From NCBI GenBank assembly GCA_902786285.1, contig CADABX010000036.1:1-40385 (forward strand): a stretch of DNA of 40,385 nt. The letters are read 5' to 3'. A program made the translations under genes and the position numbers. Below, piece after piece: positions 30,557 to 38,853 of the stretch. The DNA is from Oscillospiraceae bacterium. Lineage in GTDB: Bacteria; Bacillota; Clostridia; Oscillospirales; Acutalibacteraceae. How positions within the stretch are numbered: the first letter of the stretch is position 1; every line of letters begins with the position of its first letter. The notes below the pieces were generated by a model. The model searched no databases. It worked only from the letters and a program-made list of their open reading frames with translations, and was not told the DNA's origin.

Positions 30557-30820
30557 CTACTCGCCATCGACTGCCGTTTCCTCCCACGGCAAGGGCTTTC
30601 CCTTTTTGCGGTAATGCTTTTCCACCAGATGCGCTTTGTCAAGCTTGCGCACAGTGCGCCAGAGCGCCTGCACCTCGGCGTCGGCTTTTTCTGCGTCCTG
30701 TGCGAGCCGCTGCTCCATATTGTAGCGCAGAATATCGGCGCCGCAGTGGGGACAGTTCGGTTTCAGATAGAACACCTTTAGCTTTTTGCCGCAGGCGGGA
30801 CAGGTTCTGTCTTCTTTCAT
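30557..30820 (-). CDS. Small zinc-ribbon protein
   Basis: This 87-aa protein has an N-terminal zinc ribbon, CPACGKKL and CPHCGAD, followed by a helical, charged region (about residues 33-75). It has no membrane segment. Similar short ribbon proteins are common and of unknown function; a nucleic-acid or protein-binding role is only a guess. GGAGG lies before the ATG, and the start overlaps the stop of the sugar symporter as ATGA, so it is translationally coupled to it. Confidence 0.82.
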   Translation of the reverse strand: MKEDRTCPACGKKLKVFYLKPNCPHCGADILRYNMEQRLAQDAEKADAEVQALWRTVRKLDKAHLVEKHYRKKGKPLPWEETAVDGE

Positions 30821-32307
30821 GCTTGCACACCTCCTGCCGTGGTTTCCTGCGCGGCGGTTTCCCGGCGCAGCTTCATATCGTCGCGGATCTCGGCGAGCCG
30901 GTCGCCGGTCAGCTCATAAAACTTAAACGGGATGATTGCCAGAAGGCCCGTGACCGCCGGGAAAATTGTAAAGAACGCCCAAAGCCAGAACTGCGTCGGC
31001 TGTCCGAACGCGGACGTGCATTCCGACACGGTTTCGATCGTGCCGTCGGCCATCACCTGCTCCGACACAAAATAGCCGATCACCGGCAGCAGCGCTGTGC
31101 CCAGCGACGTGGACAACCGGCCCTGCAGCTTGCCGACAAAGGTCAAAACGGAAAACGCCATGCCCTCGTTGCGGATGCCGGTCTTCCACTCCATATAGTC
31201 CACCGTGTCGCCGATGATCTCGGTGGAAACCACGGAGTTGTAGGCGTCGAACACGCCGGTGAGGATGTTTTTAACGGCAATGATCGGGATCACGATGTAC
31301 CACACGTCGTAGTGCTTCATCCCGGCAAAGAACGCGACGGTACCGATGACAGCCGGAAACACGCGGTTGACGACCATCATGCGGCGGTTGTCCACCTTCT
31401 TTTTGACCCGGGCGATCGTCAGCATGCCGAACAGGCCGCCGACGCCGCCGACCACGGTGACCACCGAGTTCCAGCTCATCAGATTGAGCACCTCGGTATA
31501 ATAGAACGCGCCGAATACGCCGGCCACGCTCGACACCGTGCCGAGCACGTTGCTCAGAATGATGAGCAACAGCGGCTTGTTTTTGCCGATGAATTTGAAC
31601 GCGTCAAAAAAGCTGGTCTCCTCCACCTGCTGCACAACACGCTCTTTGACAAACAGACCCGCCAGACTGAACAGCCCGACGATGAAGATGGCCGACACCG
31701 CGCCGCAAAACGCGAACACCTCTTTGAGCGACCAGGCGATCTTGCCGTTGTTGGACAGATCGATCATCACCGGCAGCAAAAGCGTGGTGGCCACGCCGCC
31801 GATGACGCCGCTTAAAAGCCGGGCCGACGCGATGGCGCGCGTGCGATCGGACGGCGACGGACTGATGGCGGCGGAAAGGCTCCAATAGGGCACGTCGCCG
31901 AGCGTGTAGAAAAACTCCCACAGCAGATAGGACAGATACATATAGACGATCTTGATCGTCATTTCGCGCGTGTTTTGCAGCAGCAGCGGACCGCTCCAAA
32001 ACAAAATGGTGCTGATGGCCAGCGGGATCGGCACGATCAGCAGCCACGGACGCAGTTTGCCGTAGCGCGTGTGGGTCTTGTCGACAATGCCGCCCATGAT
32101 CGGGTCGTTGACCGTGTCCCAGATGCCGAGCACCAGCAGCATCGTTGCCACGGCGCCGGTCGGGATGCCGAAGACCCGGACGAAAAACAGCGACAGATAG
32201 GACCCGGTGAACATGTTGTAGCTGAAGCACTGGCCGCCGTTGGCAAGCGCAAACAGCAGGTTTTCCTTCACGCCCACATAACGGATCTCTTTCTTTTTTG
32301 CCTCCAT
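30817..32307 (-). CDS. GPH-family (MFS) sugar:cation symporter
   Basis: This 496-aa protein has about 12 membrane segments and the marks of the glycoside-pentoside-hexuronide:cation symporter family (MelB/XylP type): GIWDTVNDPIMGGIVDKTHTRYGKLRPWLL (quoted in part, about residues 62-91; the Asp-rich cation site and the loop RYGKxRPW), and GVFDAYNSVVSTEIIGDTVDY. It should import a sugar or glycoside with H+ or Na+. No glycosidase is adjacent, so the substrate is open. The start has GGGAG 12 nt upstream. The stop overlaps the zinc-ribbon gene. Confidence 0.92.
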   Translation of the reverse strand: MEAKKKEIRYVGVKENLLFALANGGQCFSYNMFTGSYLSLFFVRVFGIPTGAVATMLLVLGIWDTVNDPIMGGIVDKTHTRYGKLRPWLLIVPIPLAISTILFWSGPLLLQNTREMTIKIVYMYLSYLLWEFFYTLGDVPYWSLSAAISPSPSDRTRAIASARLLSGVIGGVATTLLLPVMIDLSNNGKIAWSLKEVFAFCGAVSAIFIVGLFSLAGLFVKERVVQQVEETSFFDAFKFIGKNKPLLLIILSNVLGTVSSVAGVFGAFYYTEVLNLMSWNSVVTVVGGVGGLFGMLTIARVKKKVDNRRMMVVNRVFPAVIGTVAFFAGMKHYDVWYIVIPIIAVKNILTGVFDAYNSVVSTEIIGDTVDYMEWKTGIRNEGMAFSVLTFVGKLQGRLSTSLGTALLPVIGYFVSEQVMADGTIETVSECTSAFGQPTQFWLWAFFTIFPAVTGLLAIIPFKFYELTGDRLAEIRDDMKLRRETAAQETTAGGVQA

Positions 32308-32340
32308 AAAAGACGTCTCTCCCCTCTTTCGTTATGGACA

Positions 32341-32367
32341 AAAAAAGCCACCGGGAAACCGATGGCT
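32341..32367 (-). terminator. Intrinsic terminator
   Basis: On the minus strand AGCCATCGG and CCGGTGGCT pair (one wobble) around a TTTC loop and are followed by TTTTTT. It ends the gene at 32379. Confidence 0.88.
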
Positions 32368-32378
32368 CAATGACGAAA

Positions 32379-33293
32379 TCAATACTCGATCGTGTAGTCG
32401 TCGATGAAGGTCATGCCGACCTGCGCGTCCAATGTGACCAGCACCTTGGCTGTCACGTTCAGGATGCTCGGCAGCGTGTACAGCGTGTGTACCATGTTGC
32501 CGGTGGACTTTTCGATCTTCGCTTCAATCGTGGCGTCATAATACGTCACACTGAAATCCTGGACCACGGAGGCGGCCTGCTTGATCTCCTCGCCCTTCAT
32601 GATCGTGAAGGCGCTGCCGACACCGTTGGTGGTCGGGTCTTTGGATTCCTTGAATTTCAGCTTGATGTTATAGTAGGTGCCGTCGTCGGTGCAGGTCGCT
32701 TCGGCGATATCCGCTTCCGTGGCGGCGGAAACAACCTTGCTGCCCTTGACGGGATAGTTGGCGATAATCTCTTCGCTGCCGTTCCAGGTAATCGGCGTTT
32801 CATCCTTCTTGAGGAAGGTGTTGATCAGACCCTTGCCGATACTCTGCAGCGCGGAGGGAACGACCAGCTTTTCTTCGTTGTGCTGCAGATCCTCCCAGTT
32901 GCGCGTCACGCTTTTTGCGTCCGTCTTGATCTTGTTGGCACTCGTGTTATACAGCTTGAGGATGTCCGCCGTGCTGGTCGGCGCAGAAGATGCCGGCGCG
33001 GCCGGTGCGGCAGTGGTAGCATCGGCTGCAGGTGCGGCCGGCGCGGTGGTATCCGCGGGATCGGCAGGCGCAGCGGGTGTATCCGCCGGCGCAGCAGTCG
33101 GCGCTTCGGTGGGCGCGGCTGTGGGTGCGGCGGTGGGCGCGGCAACAGGCGCCACAGTCTGCGGCGCTTCGGTCACGGCGCCGTTGTGGTTGATCTGGAT
33201 ATTATTGGTCGTACCGATGAAATAGCCGAAGCTGAACACAAGAATCAGCGCGACGGCGATGGCGATGCCTTTTTTGACAGATGGATCAAACAT
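32379..33293 (-). CDS. Membrane-anchored protein with a Pro/Ala/Thr linker
   Basis: This 304-aa protein has an N-terminal membrane anchor (about residues 8-28), a low-complexity linker of Ala, Pro and Thr (about 38-108; repeats of TAAPT and APAD) and a C-terminal domain of about 190 residues that I do not recognise (NTSANKIKTDAKSVTRNW, then EIIANYPVKGS, then VMHTLYTL-like strands). The domain has the alternating beta pattern of lipid- or ligand-binding folds and should lie outside the membrane. I prefer the ATG at 33293 over one at 33302 because AGGAAGG is at the right distance. It has its own promoter and terminator. Function unknown. Confidence 0.82.
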   Translation of the reverse strand: MFDPSVKKGIAIAVALILVFSFGYFIGTTNNIQINHNGAVTEAPQTVAPVAAPTAAPTAAPTEAPTAAPADTPAAPADPADTTAPAAPAADATTAAPAAPASSAPTSTADILKLYNTSANKIKTDAKSVTRNWEDLQHNEEKLVVPSALQSIGKGLINTFLKKDETPITWNGSEEIIANYPVKGSKVVSAATEADIAEATCTDDGTYYNIKLKFKESKDPTTNGVGSAFTIMKGEEIKQAASVVQDFSVTYYDATIEAKIEKSTGNMVHTLYTLPSILNVTAKVLVTLDAQVGMTFIDDYTIEY

Positions 33294-33353
33294 TTGTCTC
33301 ATTCCTTCCTCTTGAGGCGGCAAAAAGCAATACCGCTTCATTTTACAAAACGT

Positions 33354-33382
33354 ATTATATAATACTTTCACATTTCATGCAA
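33354..33382 (-). promoter_or_regulatory. Promoter of the Pro/Ala/Thr-linker gene
   Basis: TTGCAT (33382-33377), 17 nt, and TATAAT (33359-33354) on the minus strand. Confidence 0.7.
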
Positions 33383-33455
33383 GAGGGAAGGCAAAAATTT
33401 TATCGGTTCCGCCATAGAAAATTTTTCGGATTTTATGGTAAAATTGTCCGTCCCG

Positions 33456-33464
33456 TGCTATAAT
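33456..33464 (+). promoter_or_regulatory. Extended -10 promoter of the wall/glycolysis unit
   Basis: TGCTATAAT (extended -10 with perfect hexamer) lies 33 nt before the TTG start at 33498. Confidence 0.6.
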
Positions 33465-33497
33465 AACATGATCATTTATATAGAAAGGAGTGTTCGC

Positions 33498-34223
33498 TTG
33501 AAAAAGCTCAATGCCATCGAGCCGCTGCCGAAAGCAGAGGAACGGATCTGGTGGGTTTGCCGGGTGCTGCTGTTTGTTTGGGGCGCCTGGGGTCTTTTGA
33601 CCGGATACACGTCGGAATTTATTCAGGCATGCTTTGCCATCGCATTTACACATCTGTGGGATCTGTTTCAGCTTCTGGGCGGCAAATCGTTTATCACGCG
33701 CTTTCCCTTCCGGCTGCAGACGGTGCTCAACTGCTTCATCTGCTTTGCCTGCGTGGTCGGCACAACGCTCAACGCGCGCACAACCTTTTCCTATATTGAT
33801 ATCCCCGAGCACATCTTTGCCGGCTATCTCGCCTGCTGCGGCGCCTTCTTTTTGGGCGATCTGCTGCAGGGCAAAAAACGGCCGCTCAAGATCTCCGTCC
33901 ACGCAGTGTTTTCGCTGTGCTTTGCGGTCACGGTGCTGGTCGGCTGGGAATTTTATGAATTCACGATGGACCGGCTGTACGGCTTTGTGATGCAGCACGG
34001 GCAGGAGCCAAACGCTCTGGGGCTGACCGATACGATGGTCGACCTCATCCTCGGCTCCGCCGGCGCCATCGCCGCCATGCTGATCGAAGCGTTCAAGCGC
34101 TCCGGCCGCATCGGAAAAGACAAAGCCGCGGTCCGCGCGCGCTATGTGGCGCAGCGGGAAGCGTTTAAGAAAGAAAAAGACCGCCTTCTGCTGGAGGGCA
34201 AAGACGTGACAGAGAACCTTTGA
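33498..34223 (+). CDS. Integral membrane protein (DUF2238/YjdF-like)
   Basis: This 241-aa protein starts at a TTG codon: AAAGGAG lies 9 nt upstream, and the earlier in-frame ATG codons lie over the promoter. It has about five membrane segments. The motifs GWEFYEFTMDRLYG and LGLTDTMVDLILGSAGA are like those of DUF2238 (YjdF) proteins, which have conserved acidic residues within the membrane. The basic C-terminus (KEKDRLLLEGKDV) should be cytoplasmic. The role is unknown. The MurE-like gene follows at 17 nt, so it is probably co-expressed with wall synthesis. Confidence 0.8.
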   Translation: MKKLNAIEPLPKAEERIWWVCRVLLFVWGAWGLLTGYTSEFIQACFAIAFTHLWDLFQLLGGKSFITRFPFRLQTVLNCFICFACVVGTTLNARTTFSYIDIPEHIFAGYLACCGAFFLGDLLQGKKRPLKISVHAVFSLCFAVTVLVGWEFYEFTMDRLYGFVMQHGQEPNALGLTDTMVDLILGSAGAIAAMLIEAFKRSGRIGKDKAAVRARYVAQREAFKKEKDRLLLEGKDVTENL

Positions 34224-34240
34224 TTACAAAGGAGGAACCC

Positions 34241-35734
34241 ATGCGACTGCAAGAAGTATTACAGGGCGTCCATGTGTCGGGCGGGTTTGATCCCCTGCTC
34301 GACATCACCGACATCGCCTATGATTCCCGAAAGGCCTGTGAAAACACGATGTTCGTGTGCCTGTCCGGCGCACGCACCGACGGCCATATTTTTGCCAAAA
34401 ACGCCTATGACACCGGCTGCCGCATCTTTTTATGCGAAAAGCCGATCGACGTGCCGGACGACGCGGTGATCCTTTCCTGCGCCGACACCCGCGCGGCGCT
34501 GGCTGTTTGTGCATGCAACTTTTTCCGCCACCCGTACCGCGACATCAAAGTGATCGGCATCACAGGCACCAAGGGCAAAACCACCACGGCGCATATCGTC
34601 AAAGCCGTTTTGGACCACGCCGGCATCCCCACCGGCATCATCGGCACCGTGGGCGCGGCGTTTTGCGACAAGGTATTGCCGACCGTCAACACCACGCCGG
34701 AAAGCTACGAATTGCAAAAGCTGCTGCGCATGATGGCCGACGCGGGCTGCAAGGCCGCCGCGATCGAGGTGTCGTCGCTCGGGCTCAAGTTTCACCGTGT
34801 GGACGGTCTGCAGTTTGACACGGCCGTGTTCACCAATCTGTCGCCCGACCATATCGGCACAAACGAGCACGACTCGTTTGAGGAATATGCCGGCTGGAAA
34901 AAGCAGTTGTTTGCGCACTGCGATTATGCCGTTTTAAACAAAGACGACCCGTTCAGCGAAACGATCGCGCAGTTTTGCGTGTGTCCGAAAACAACCTACG
35001 GCTTTGCAAAGGACGCCGACGTGCGGCTGCTGACCGCCGACCGCAGCAAGCGGGACCATCAGCTCGGCGTGGCATGTTGCGCCGAGCTTTGCGGCGAAGC
35101 TTTTTCGTTTTTCCTCTCTCTCCCCGGCACGGTCAACGCCTATAACGCGCTGGCGGCCGCGGCGGTTGCCAAACGCTTCGGCGTTGCGAACGAAACGATC
35201 TGTGAAGCGCTTGCAAATGTCCATGTCAAGGGCCGCGGCGAGGTGGTGGACACCCACACGCCCTACAGTGTGATCATCGACTACGCCCACAACGGCGTCA
35301 GTCTCAAAAGCATCATCGAAACCGCCAAGGCGTATGACCACAACCGCATCATCGCGCTTTACGGCTCGGTCGGTTCGCGCACCGAGATCCGCCGCAAGGA
35401 GCTGGGTCTTGTGTCCGGCGCGCTGTGCGATCTGTCGATTCTGACGAGCGACGACCCGGAATTTGAAGATCCCGACCAGATCATCGCCGAGATCGCGCGC
35501 TATGTGGAACAAGCCGGCGGCAAACACGTCGATATTCCCGACCGCGCCGAAGCGATCCGCTATGCGCTGTCGATTGCCGAACCGGGCGACATTCTGATCT
35601 TTGCCGGCAAGGGCCACGAGGAATTTATGAAGGTCCGCGGCGAAAAGCTGCCGTTTTCGGAGAAAAAAGTGATTTTTGAATATTTGCAGGAGACGGTAAA
35701 AATTCGGAATTCAGAATTCGGAATTCGGAATTAA
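34241..35734 (+). CDS. MurE-like UDP-MurNAc-tripeptide synthetase
   Basis: This 497-aa Mur ligase adds the third amino acid to the peptidoglycan precursor if it is a true MurE. It has the UDP-binding N-terminal domain, ATP site GITGTKGKTTT (106-116), the NLSPDHIGTNEH region, Lys220/221 as candidate carbamylated lysine, DYAHNG (348-352) and, in the C-terminal domain, DDPE (404-407) where DAP-adding enzymes have DNPR. That points away from meso-DAP, but the residue added cannot be told. It could be a second, divergent MurE. AAAGGAGG precedes the ATG. The last nine codons and the stop are supplied by the repeat element at 35701, so the native C-terminus was probably lost. Confidence 0.87.
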   Translation: MRLQEVLQGVHVSGGFDPLLDITDIAYDSRKACENTMFVCLSGARTDGHIFAKNAYDTGCRIFLCEKPIDVPDDAVILSCADTRAALAVCACNFFRHPYRDIKVIGITGTKGKTTTAHIVKAVLDHAGIPTGIIGTVGAAFCDKVLPTVNTTPESYELQKLLRMMADAGCKAAAIEVSSLGLKFHRVDGLQFDTAVFTNLSPDHIGTNEHDSFEEYAGWKKQLFAHCDYAVLNKDDPFSETIAQFCVCPKTTYGFAKDADVRLLTADRSKRDHQLGVACCAELCGEAFSFFLSLPGTVNAYNALAAAAVAKRFGVANETICEALANVHVKGRGEVVDTHTPYSVIIDYAHNGVSLKSIIETAKAYDHNRIIALYGSVGSRTEIRRKELGLVSGALCDLSILTSDDPEFEDPDQIIAEIARYVEQAGGKHVDIPDRAEAIRYALSIAEPGDILIFAGKGHEEFMKVRGEKLPFSEKKVIFEYLQETVKIRNSEFGIRN

Positions 35735-35988
35735 GGTCGCGGGTCAACACACGATCCATCCAACCCACCTTTCCGCGAAACAAGCGATTTCCTGTCGAAA
35801 GGCAGTCGATCTTATCCGCTTGCGCTTGTTTCAAAATTTACCATGTTTTCCGCCCACCGACCGATGCAAAAACCGAAAAGATTGTGCATCGGTTCCGGTC
35901 ATAGAATAAATATTAAAACAGCCGCTTTCGGCGCATCGCCGCAGGCGGCGCCCATCAATTCCGAATTCCGAATTCCGCATTCCGAATT
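35701..35988. mobile_element. MITE-like element, complete copy B
   Basis: The 288-bp element is bounded by 32-bp terminal inverted repeats (35701-35732 and 35957-35988) that match at 30 of 32 positions. Each is built of AATTCGG heptamers. Sub-terminal motifs GGTCGCGGGTCAA (left) and GCCGCAGGCGGC (right) recur in copies A and C. The interior has no transposase and no convincing gene. It lies between the MurE-like and femX-like genes and begins inside the former's reading frame. The downstream ribosome site is intact 9 bp past its end. Confidence 0.8.
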
Positions 35989-36013
35989 ATCATCATGGAG
36001 GTTCTAACAGAAC

Positions 36014-37333
36014 ATGTATATCTTTCAAGACGAACACGATCTTTCCGCCTACGACGCCTTTATCGAAGCGCACGGCGGCCAATATATCCAGTCTTCGCGC
36101 TGGCAAGCCGTGAAAACCACCTGGAAGTGCCGCTACCTCAGCGGTTTTGACGGCGACAGCCGTGTGCTGGCCGCGCTGGTGATGGAGCGTTCGCTGCCCG
36201 CCGCCGGCAAGATCTGGTATGCGCCGGCCGGTCCCGTATGCGATTACACGGACACGGCGCTGCTGGCGGCGTTTACCGATTATATGCGGGGTGAGGTCAA
36301 AGCCCACGGCGTAACGGCGTTCATCATGGACCCGCCGGTGTCGCTGCGCATCAACGGCGAAACGCAGGAAAAAGGCACCGCGCTGCACAAAACGCTGACA
36401 GGCCTCGGCTACACGCTCAACGCGAATTTGCAAAACTATACCTATAAGCAGCCTGTGCAATTGTTTATTCCGCTCAAGGAGGACGGCAAGCCGCGCACGG
36501 CGGAGCAGATCCTCAAAAAGTGCGACAAGGGTGTGCGCTATTCCATCCGCCTCGGCACCCAGCGCGGTCTGGTCGCCCACAGCTACACCTACAAGGATAT
36601 CGAAGAGAATCCGAAGCTGATGGACGATTTCATCTCCGTGATGAAGGACACGAGCGAGCGAGACGACTTTGTGGAGCGCAACGGCGATTACTGCACAAAG
36701 CTTTTGCGCGCTTTCGATGGCTGCTCCGATTTGAAGCTCATCTATTACGACAAGACGTTTGACCGTCAGCTGCAGGCAGAGCGGCTGCAAAAGAAAGCCG
36801 ACGCCGTTTCGCAGCTCCCCGGCGCGCACGAAAAAAAGGCGCGGCAGCTGCAGGAGATCATCACGAGTGTTGACAAACAGACCGAGCACTTTGAAAAGCG
36901 GATGGAGGAAGCCGAAGCGTATACCCCGGACAACGAGATCTGTGTGGCCGGCGGTCTTTCCATCTATTATGCCGGGATGGGCAGTTGTCTGTTCGGCGGT
37001 ACGAAAAATGTGATCCGCAACAACACCCGGTCGAGCCACTACCTCAACTATCTGCGGCTGTGCGAAAGCATCGAGCGCGGCTGCGATGTGCACGACCTCG
37101 GCTATGTCATCGTGCATTCGCCGGAACTGAACGCCGACGGCACGCTCGGCGAACTGGTGCCGACCGACAATTTCAAGGGCATCTATGACTTTAAAAAGAG
37201 CTTTTCCGCCGACTACCACGAATTCATCGGCGAATATGTGCTGGTCGGCAACAAAATGAAATACTATGCTTACGCGCAGCTCATGCCGATGGCAAAAAAG
37301 GCCAAGATCAAGCTGATCAAAAAGCTGCGCTAA
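36014..37333 (+). CDS. FemX/FemAB-like aminoacyltransferase
   Basis: This 439-aa protein resembles the FemABX family, which uses aminoacyl-tRNA to build the cross-bridge on lipid II. Two GNAT-like halves are visible: the first with YIQSSRWQAVK and IWYAPAGPV, and the second with AGGLSIYYAGMGSCLFGGT and HDLGYVIV. Between them is the coiled-coil arm (about 255-305; LQAERLQKKADAV and KKARQLQEII) typical of Fem proteins. It is cytoplasmic. GGAGG lies 11 nt before the ATG. It follows the MurE-like gene after the repeat element and precedes pyk. The bridge residue is not predictable from sequence. Confidence 0.88.
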   Translation: MYIFQDEHDLSAYDAFIEAHGGQYIQSSRWQAVKTTWKCRYLSGFDGDSRVLAALVMERSLPAAGKIWYAPAGPVCDYTDTALLAAFTDYMRGEVKAHGVTAFIMDPPVSLRINGETQEKGTALHKTLTGLGYTLNANLQNYTYKQPVQLFIPLKEDGKPRTAEQILKKCDKGVRYSIRLGTQRGLVAHSYTYKDIEENPKLMDDFISVMKDTSERDDFVERNGDYCTKLLRAFDGCSDLKLIYYDKTFDRQLQAERLQKKADAVSQLPGAHEKKARQLQEIITSVDKQTEHFEKRMEEAEAYTPDNEICVAGGLSIYYAGMGSCLFGGTKNVIRNNTRSSHYLNYLRLCESIERGCDVHDLGYVIVHSPELNADGTLGELVPTDNFKGIYDFKKSFSADYHEFIGEYVLVGNKMKYYAYAQLMPMAKKAKIKLIKKLR

Positions 37334-37355
37334 CCCCAAAGTTGGAAGTGAGACT

Positions 37356-38768
37356 ATGAGAAAGACCAAAATTATCTGCACCATCGGCCCCGCCAGCGAG
37401 AGCCGGGAAACACTGGAAAAAATGTGTCTGGCCGGCATGAATGTGGCGCGGCTCAACTTTTCCCACGGCACCCATCCGGAGCATCTGGACAAGATTGAAA
37501 AGCTCAAGGATGTGCGCGAAAAGCTCGGGCTGCCCATCGCGATTCTGCTCGACACCAAAGGGCCGGAATACCGTATCCGCACGTTCAAAGGCGGCAGTAT
37601 TACGCTCCGGGACGGCGACGATTTTACCTTTACGACCGAACAGATCGAGGGCGACGAAACACGTGTAGCCGTCAGCTATGAAAACCTCCACAACGAAATG
37701 CAGCCGGGCGAACGGATCCTTGTCAACAACGGGCTTCTGATCTTCGAAGTCGTGTCGGTCGAGGGCAAAAACATCCATTGCAAAACGATTGCCGGCGGCG
37801 TGATGAGCGACCGCAAAAGCATGAGCTTTCCCGACAAGGTGCTGCACAGCGTGTATCTGAGCGAACAGGATAAAGCCGATCTGCTGTTCGGCATCGAAAA
37901 CGACGTGGATTTCGTCGCCTGCTCGTTTGTGTCGCAGGCGCAGGATCTCAAAGATGTGCGCGCGTTTTTGAACGCCAACGGCGGCAGCGAAATCAGCCTG
38001 ATCGCCAAGATTGAAAACCGCGCCGGCATCGACAATATCGAGGAGATCTGCGACGAATGCGACGGCATTATGATCGGCCGCGGCGATATGGGCGTGGAGA
38101 TCCCGTTTGAACAGCTTCCCGGGATCCAGAAGCAGATCATCACCAAATGCCGCCTTTTGGGCAAGCGCGTGATCACCGCCACGGAGATGCTCGAATCTAT
38201 GATCGAAAAGCCGCGCCCGACCCGCGCGGAGATCAGCGACGTTGCCAACGCGGTCTATGACGGCTCCTCGGCCGTGATGCTGTCGGGCGAAACCGCCGCG
38301 GGCAAATACCCGGTGGAAACGATCACGGCGATGGCCAAGATCTGCGAGGAGGCGGAAAAAGGGATCGATTATATTTCGCGTTTTCGCCGCACATCGTTCC
38401 AGATCAAAAACACCGTGGACGCCATTTCCCACGCCACCTGCGGCATGGCGATCGACATCGGCGCCAAAGCGATCGTGGCCTGCTCGCTGTCGGGCGGCAC
38501 GGCGCGCATGATTTCGCGCTTTCGTCCGCCGGTCAATATCATCGGTTTGACGGTCAACAAAAAAACCTGGCGTCAGCTCGCGCTCTCGTGGGGTGTGATC
38601 CCGGAGATGTGCGAGGTGTTCCAGTCGGTGGACGTGCTGTTTTATACCGGCGCCAAGGTTGCCGCGTCGGCGCTCGGGCTGCAAAAGGGCGACCGGATCG
38701 TGATCACCGGCGGGTTGACCAACGGCATTTCCGGCAACACGAATCTGATCAAAGTGGAAACCATTTAA
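37356..38768 (+). CDS. pyk: Pyruvate kinase
   Basis: This 470-aa enzyme makes pyruvate and ATP from phosphoenolpyruvate. Signatures are complete: KTKIICTIGPAS at the N-terminus, NFSHGTH, LLDTKGPE, the active-site ISLIAKIENRAGIDNIEEI with the catalytic Lys, GRGDMGVEI, and TATEMLESMIEKPRPTRAE. It is the short form without the extra PEP-utilising C-terminal domain found in some Firmicutes. GGAAG lies upstream of the ATG, 22 nt after the femX-like stop. A hairpin at 38771 follows. Confidence 0.98.
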   Translation: MRKTKIICTIGPASESRETLEKMCLAGMNVARLNFSHGTHPEHLDKIEKLKDVREKLGLPIAILLDTKGPEYRIRTFKGGSITLRDGDDFTFTTEQIEGDETRVAVSYENLHNEMQPGERILVNNGLLIFEVVSVEGKNIHCKTIAGGVMSDRKSMSFPDKVLHSVYLSEQDKADLLFGIENDVDFVACSFVSQAQDLKDVRAFLNANGGSEISLIAKIENRAGIDNIEEICDECDGIMIGRGDMGVEIPFEQLPGIQKQIITKCRLLGKRVITATEMLESMIEKPRPTRAEISDVANAVYDGSSAVMLSGETAAGKYPVETITAMAKICEEAEKGIDYISRFRRTSFQIKNTVDAISHATCGMAIDIGAKAIVACSLSGGTARMISRFRPPVNIIGLTVNKKTWRQLALSWGVIPEMCEVFQSVDVLFYTGAKVAASALGLQKGDRIVITGGLTNGISGNTNLIKVETI

Positions 38769-38770
38769 AC

Positions 38771-38792
38771 AAAGCCGCCTGCGGGCGGCTTT
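38771..38792 (+). terminator. Hairpin after pyk
   Basis: AAAGCCGCC and GGCGGCTTT form a perfect 9-bp stem with a TGCG loop; the T-run is only the TTTATT at its end. Confidence 0.65.
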
Positions 38793-38811
38793 ATTCACTG
38801 TTAGCAGTCAG

Positions 38812-38842
38812 CGCAAAAACCAAAGGCCGCCCGCAGGCGGCC
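38812..38842 (-). terminator. Terminator of the pyruvyl transferase-like gene
   Basis: On the minus strand GGCCGCC and GGCGGCC pair around TGCG and are followed by TTTGGTTTTTG. The stem is nearly the same as that of the pyk hairpin 20 nt away. Confidence 0.7.
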
Positions 38843-38853
38843 GTTTCTGTCTG

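Noticed and set aside
30557-30820. Antisense promoter at 30524 as the promoter of the zinc-ribbon gene
   Set aside because: It points the same way but lies downstream of that gene's stop; it can only drive the short RNA.
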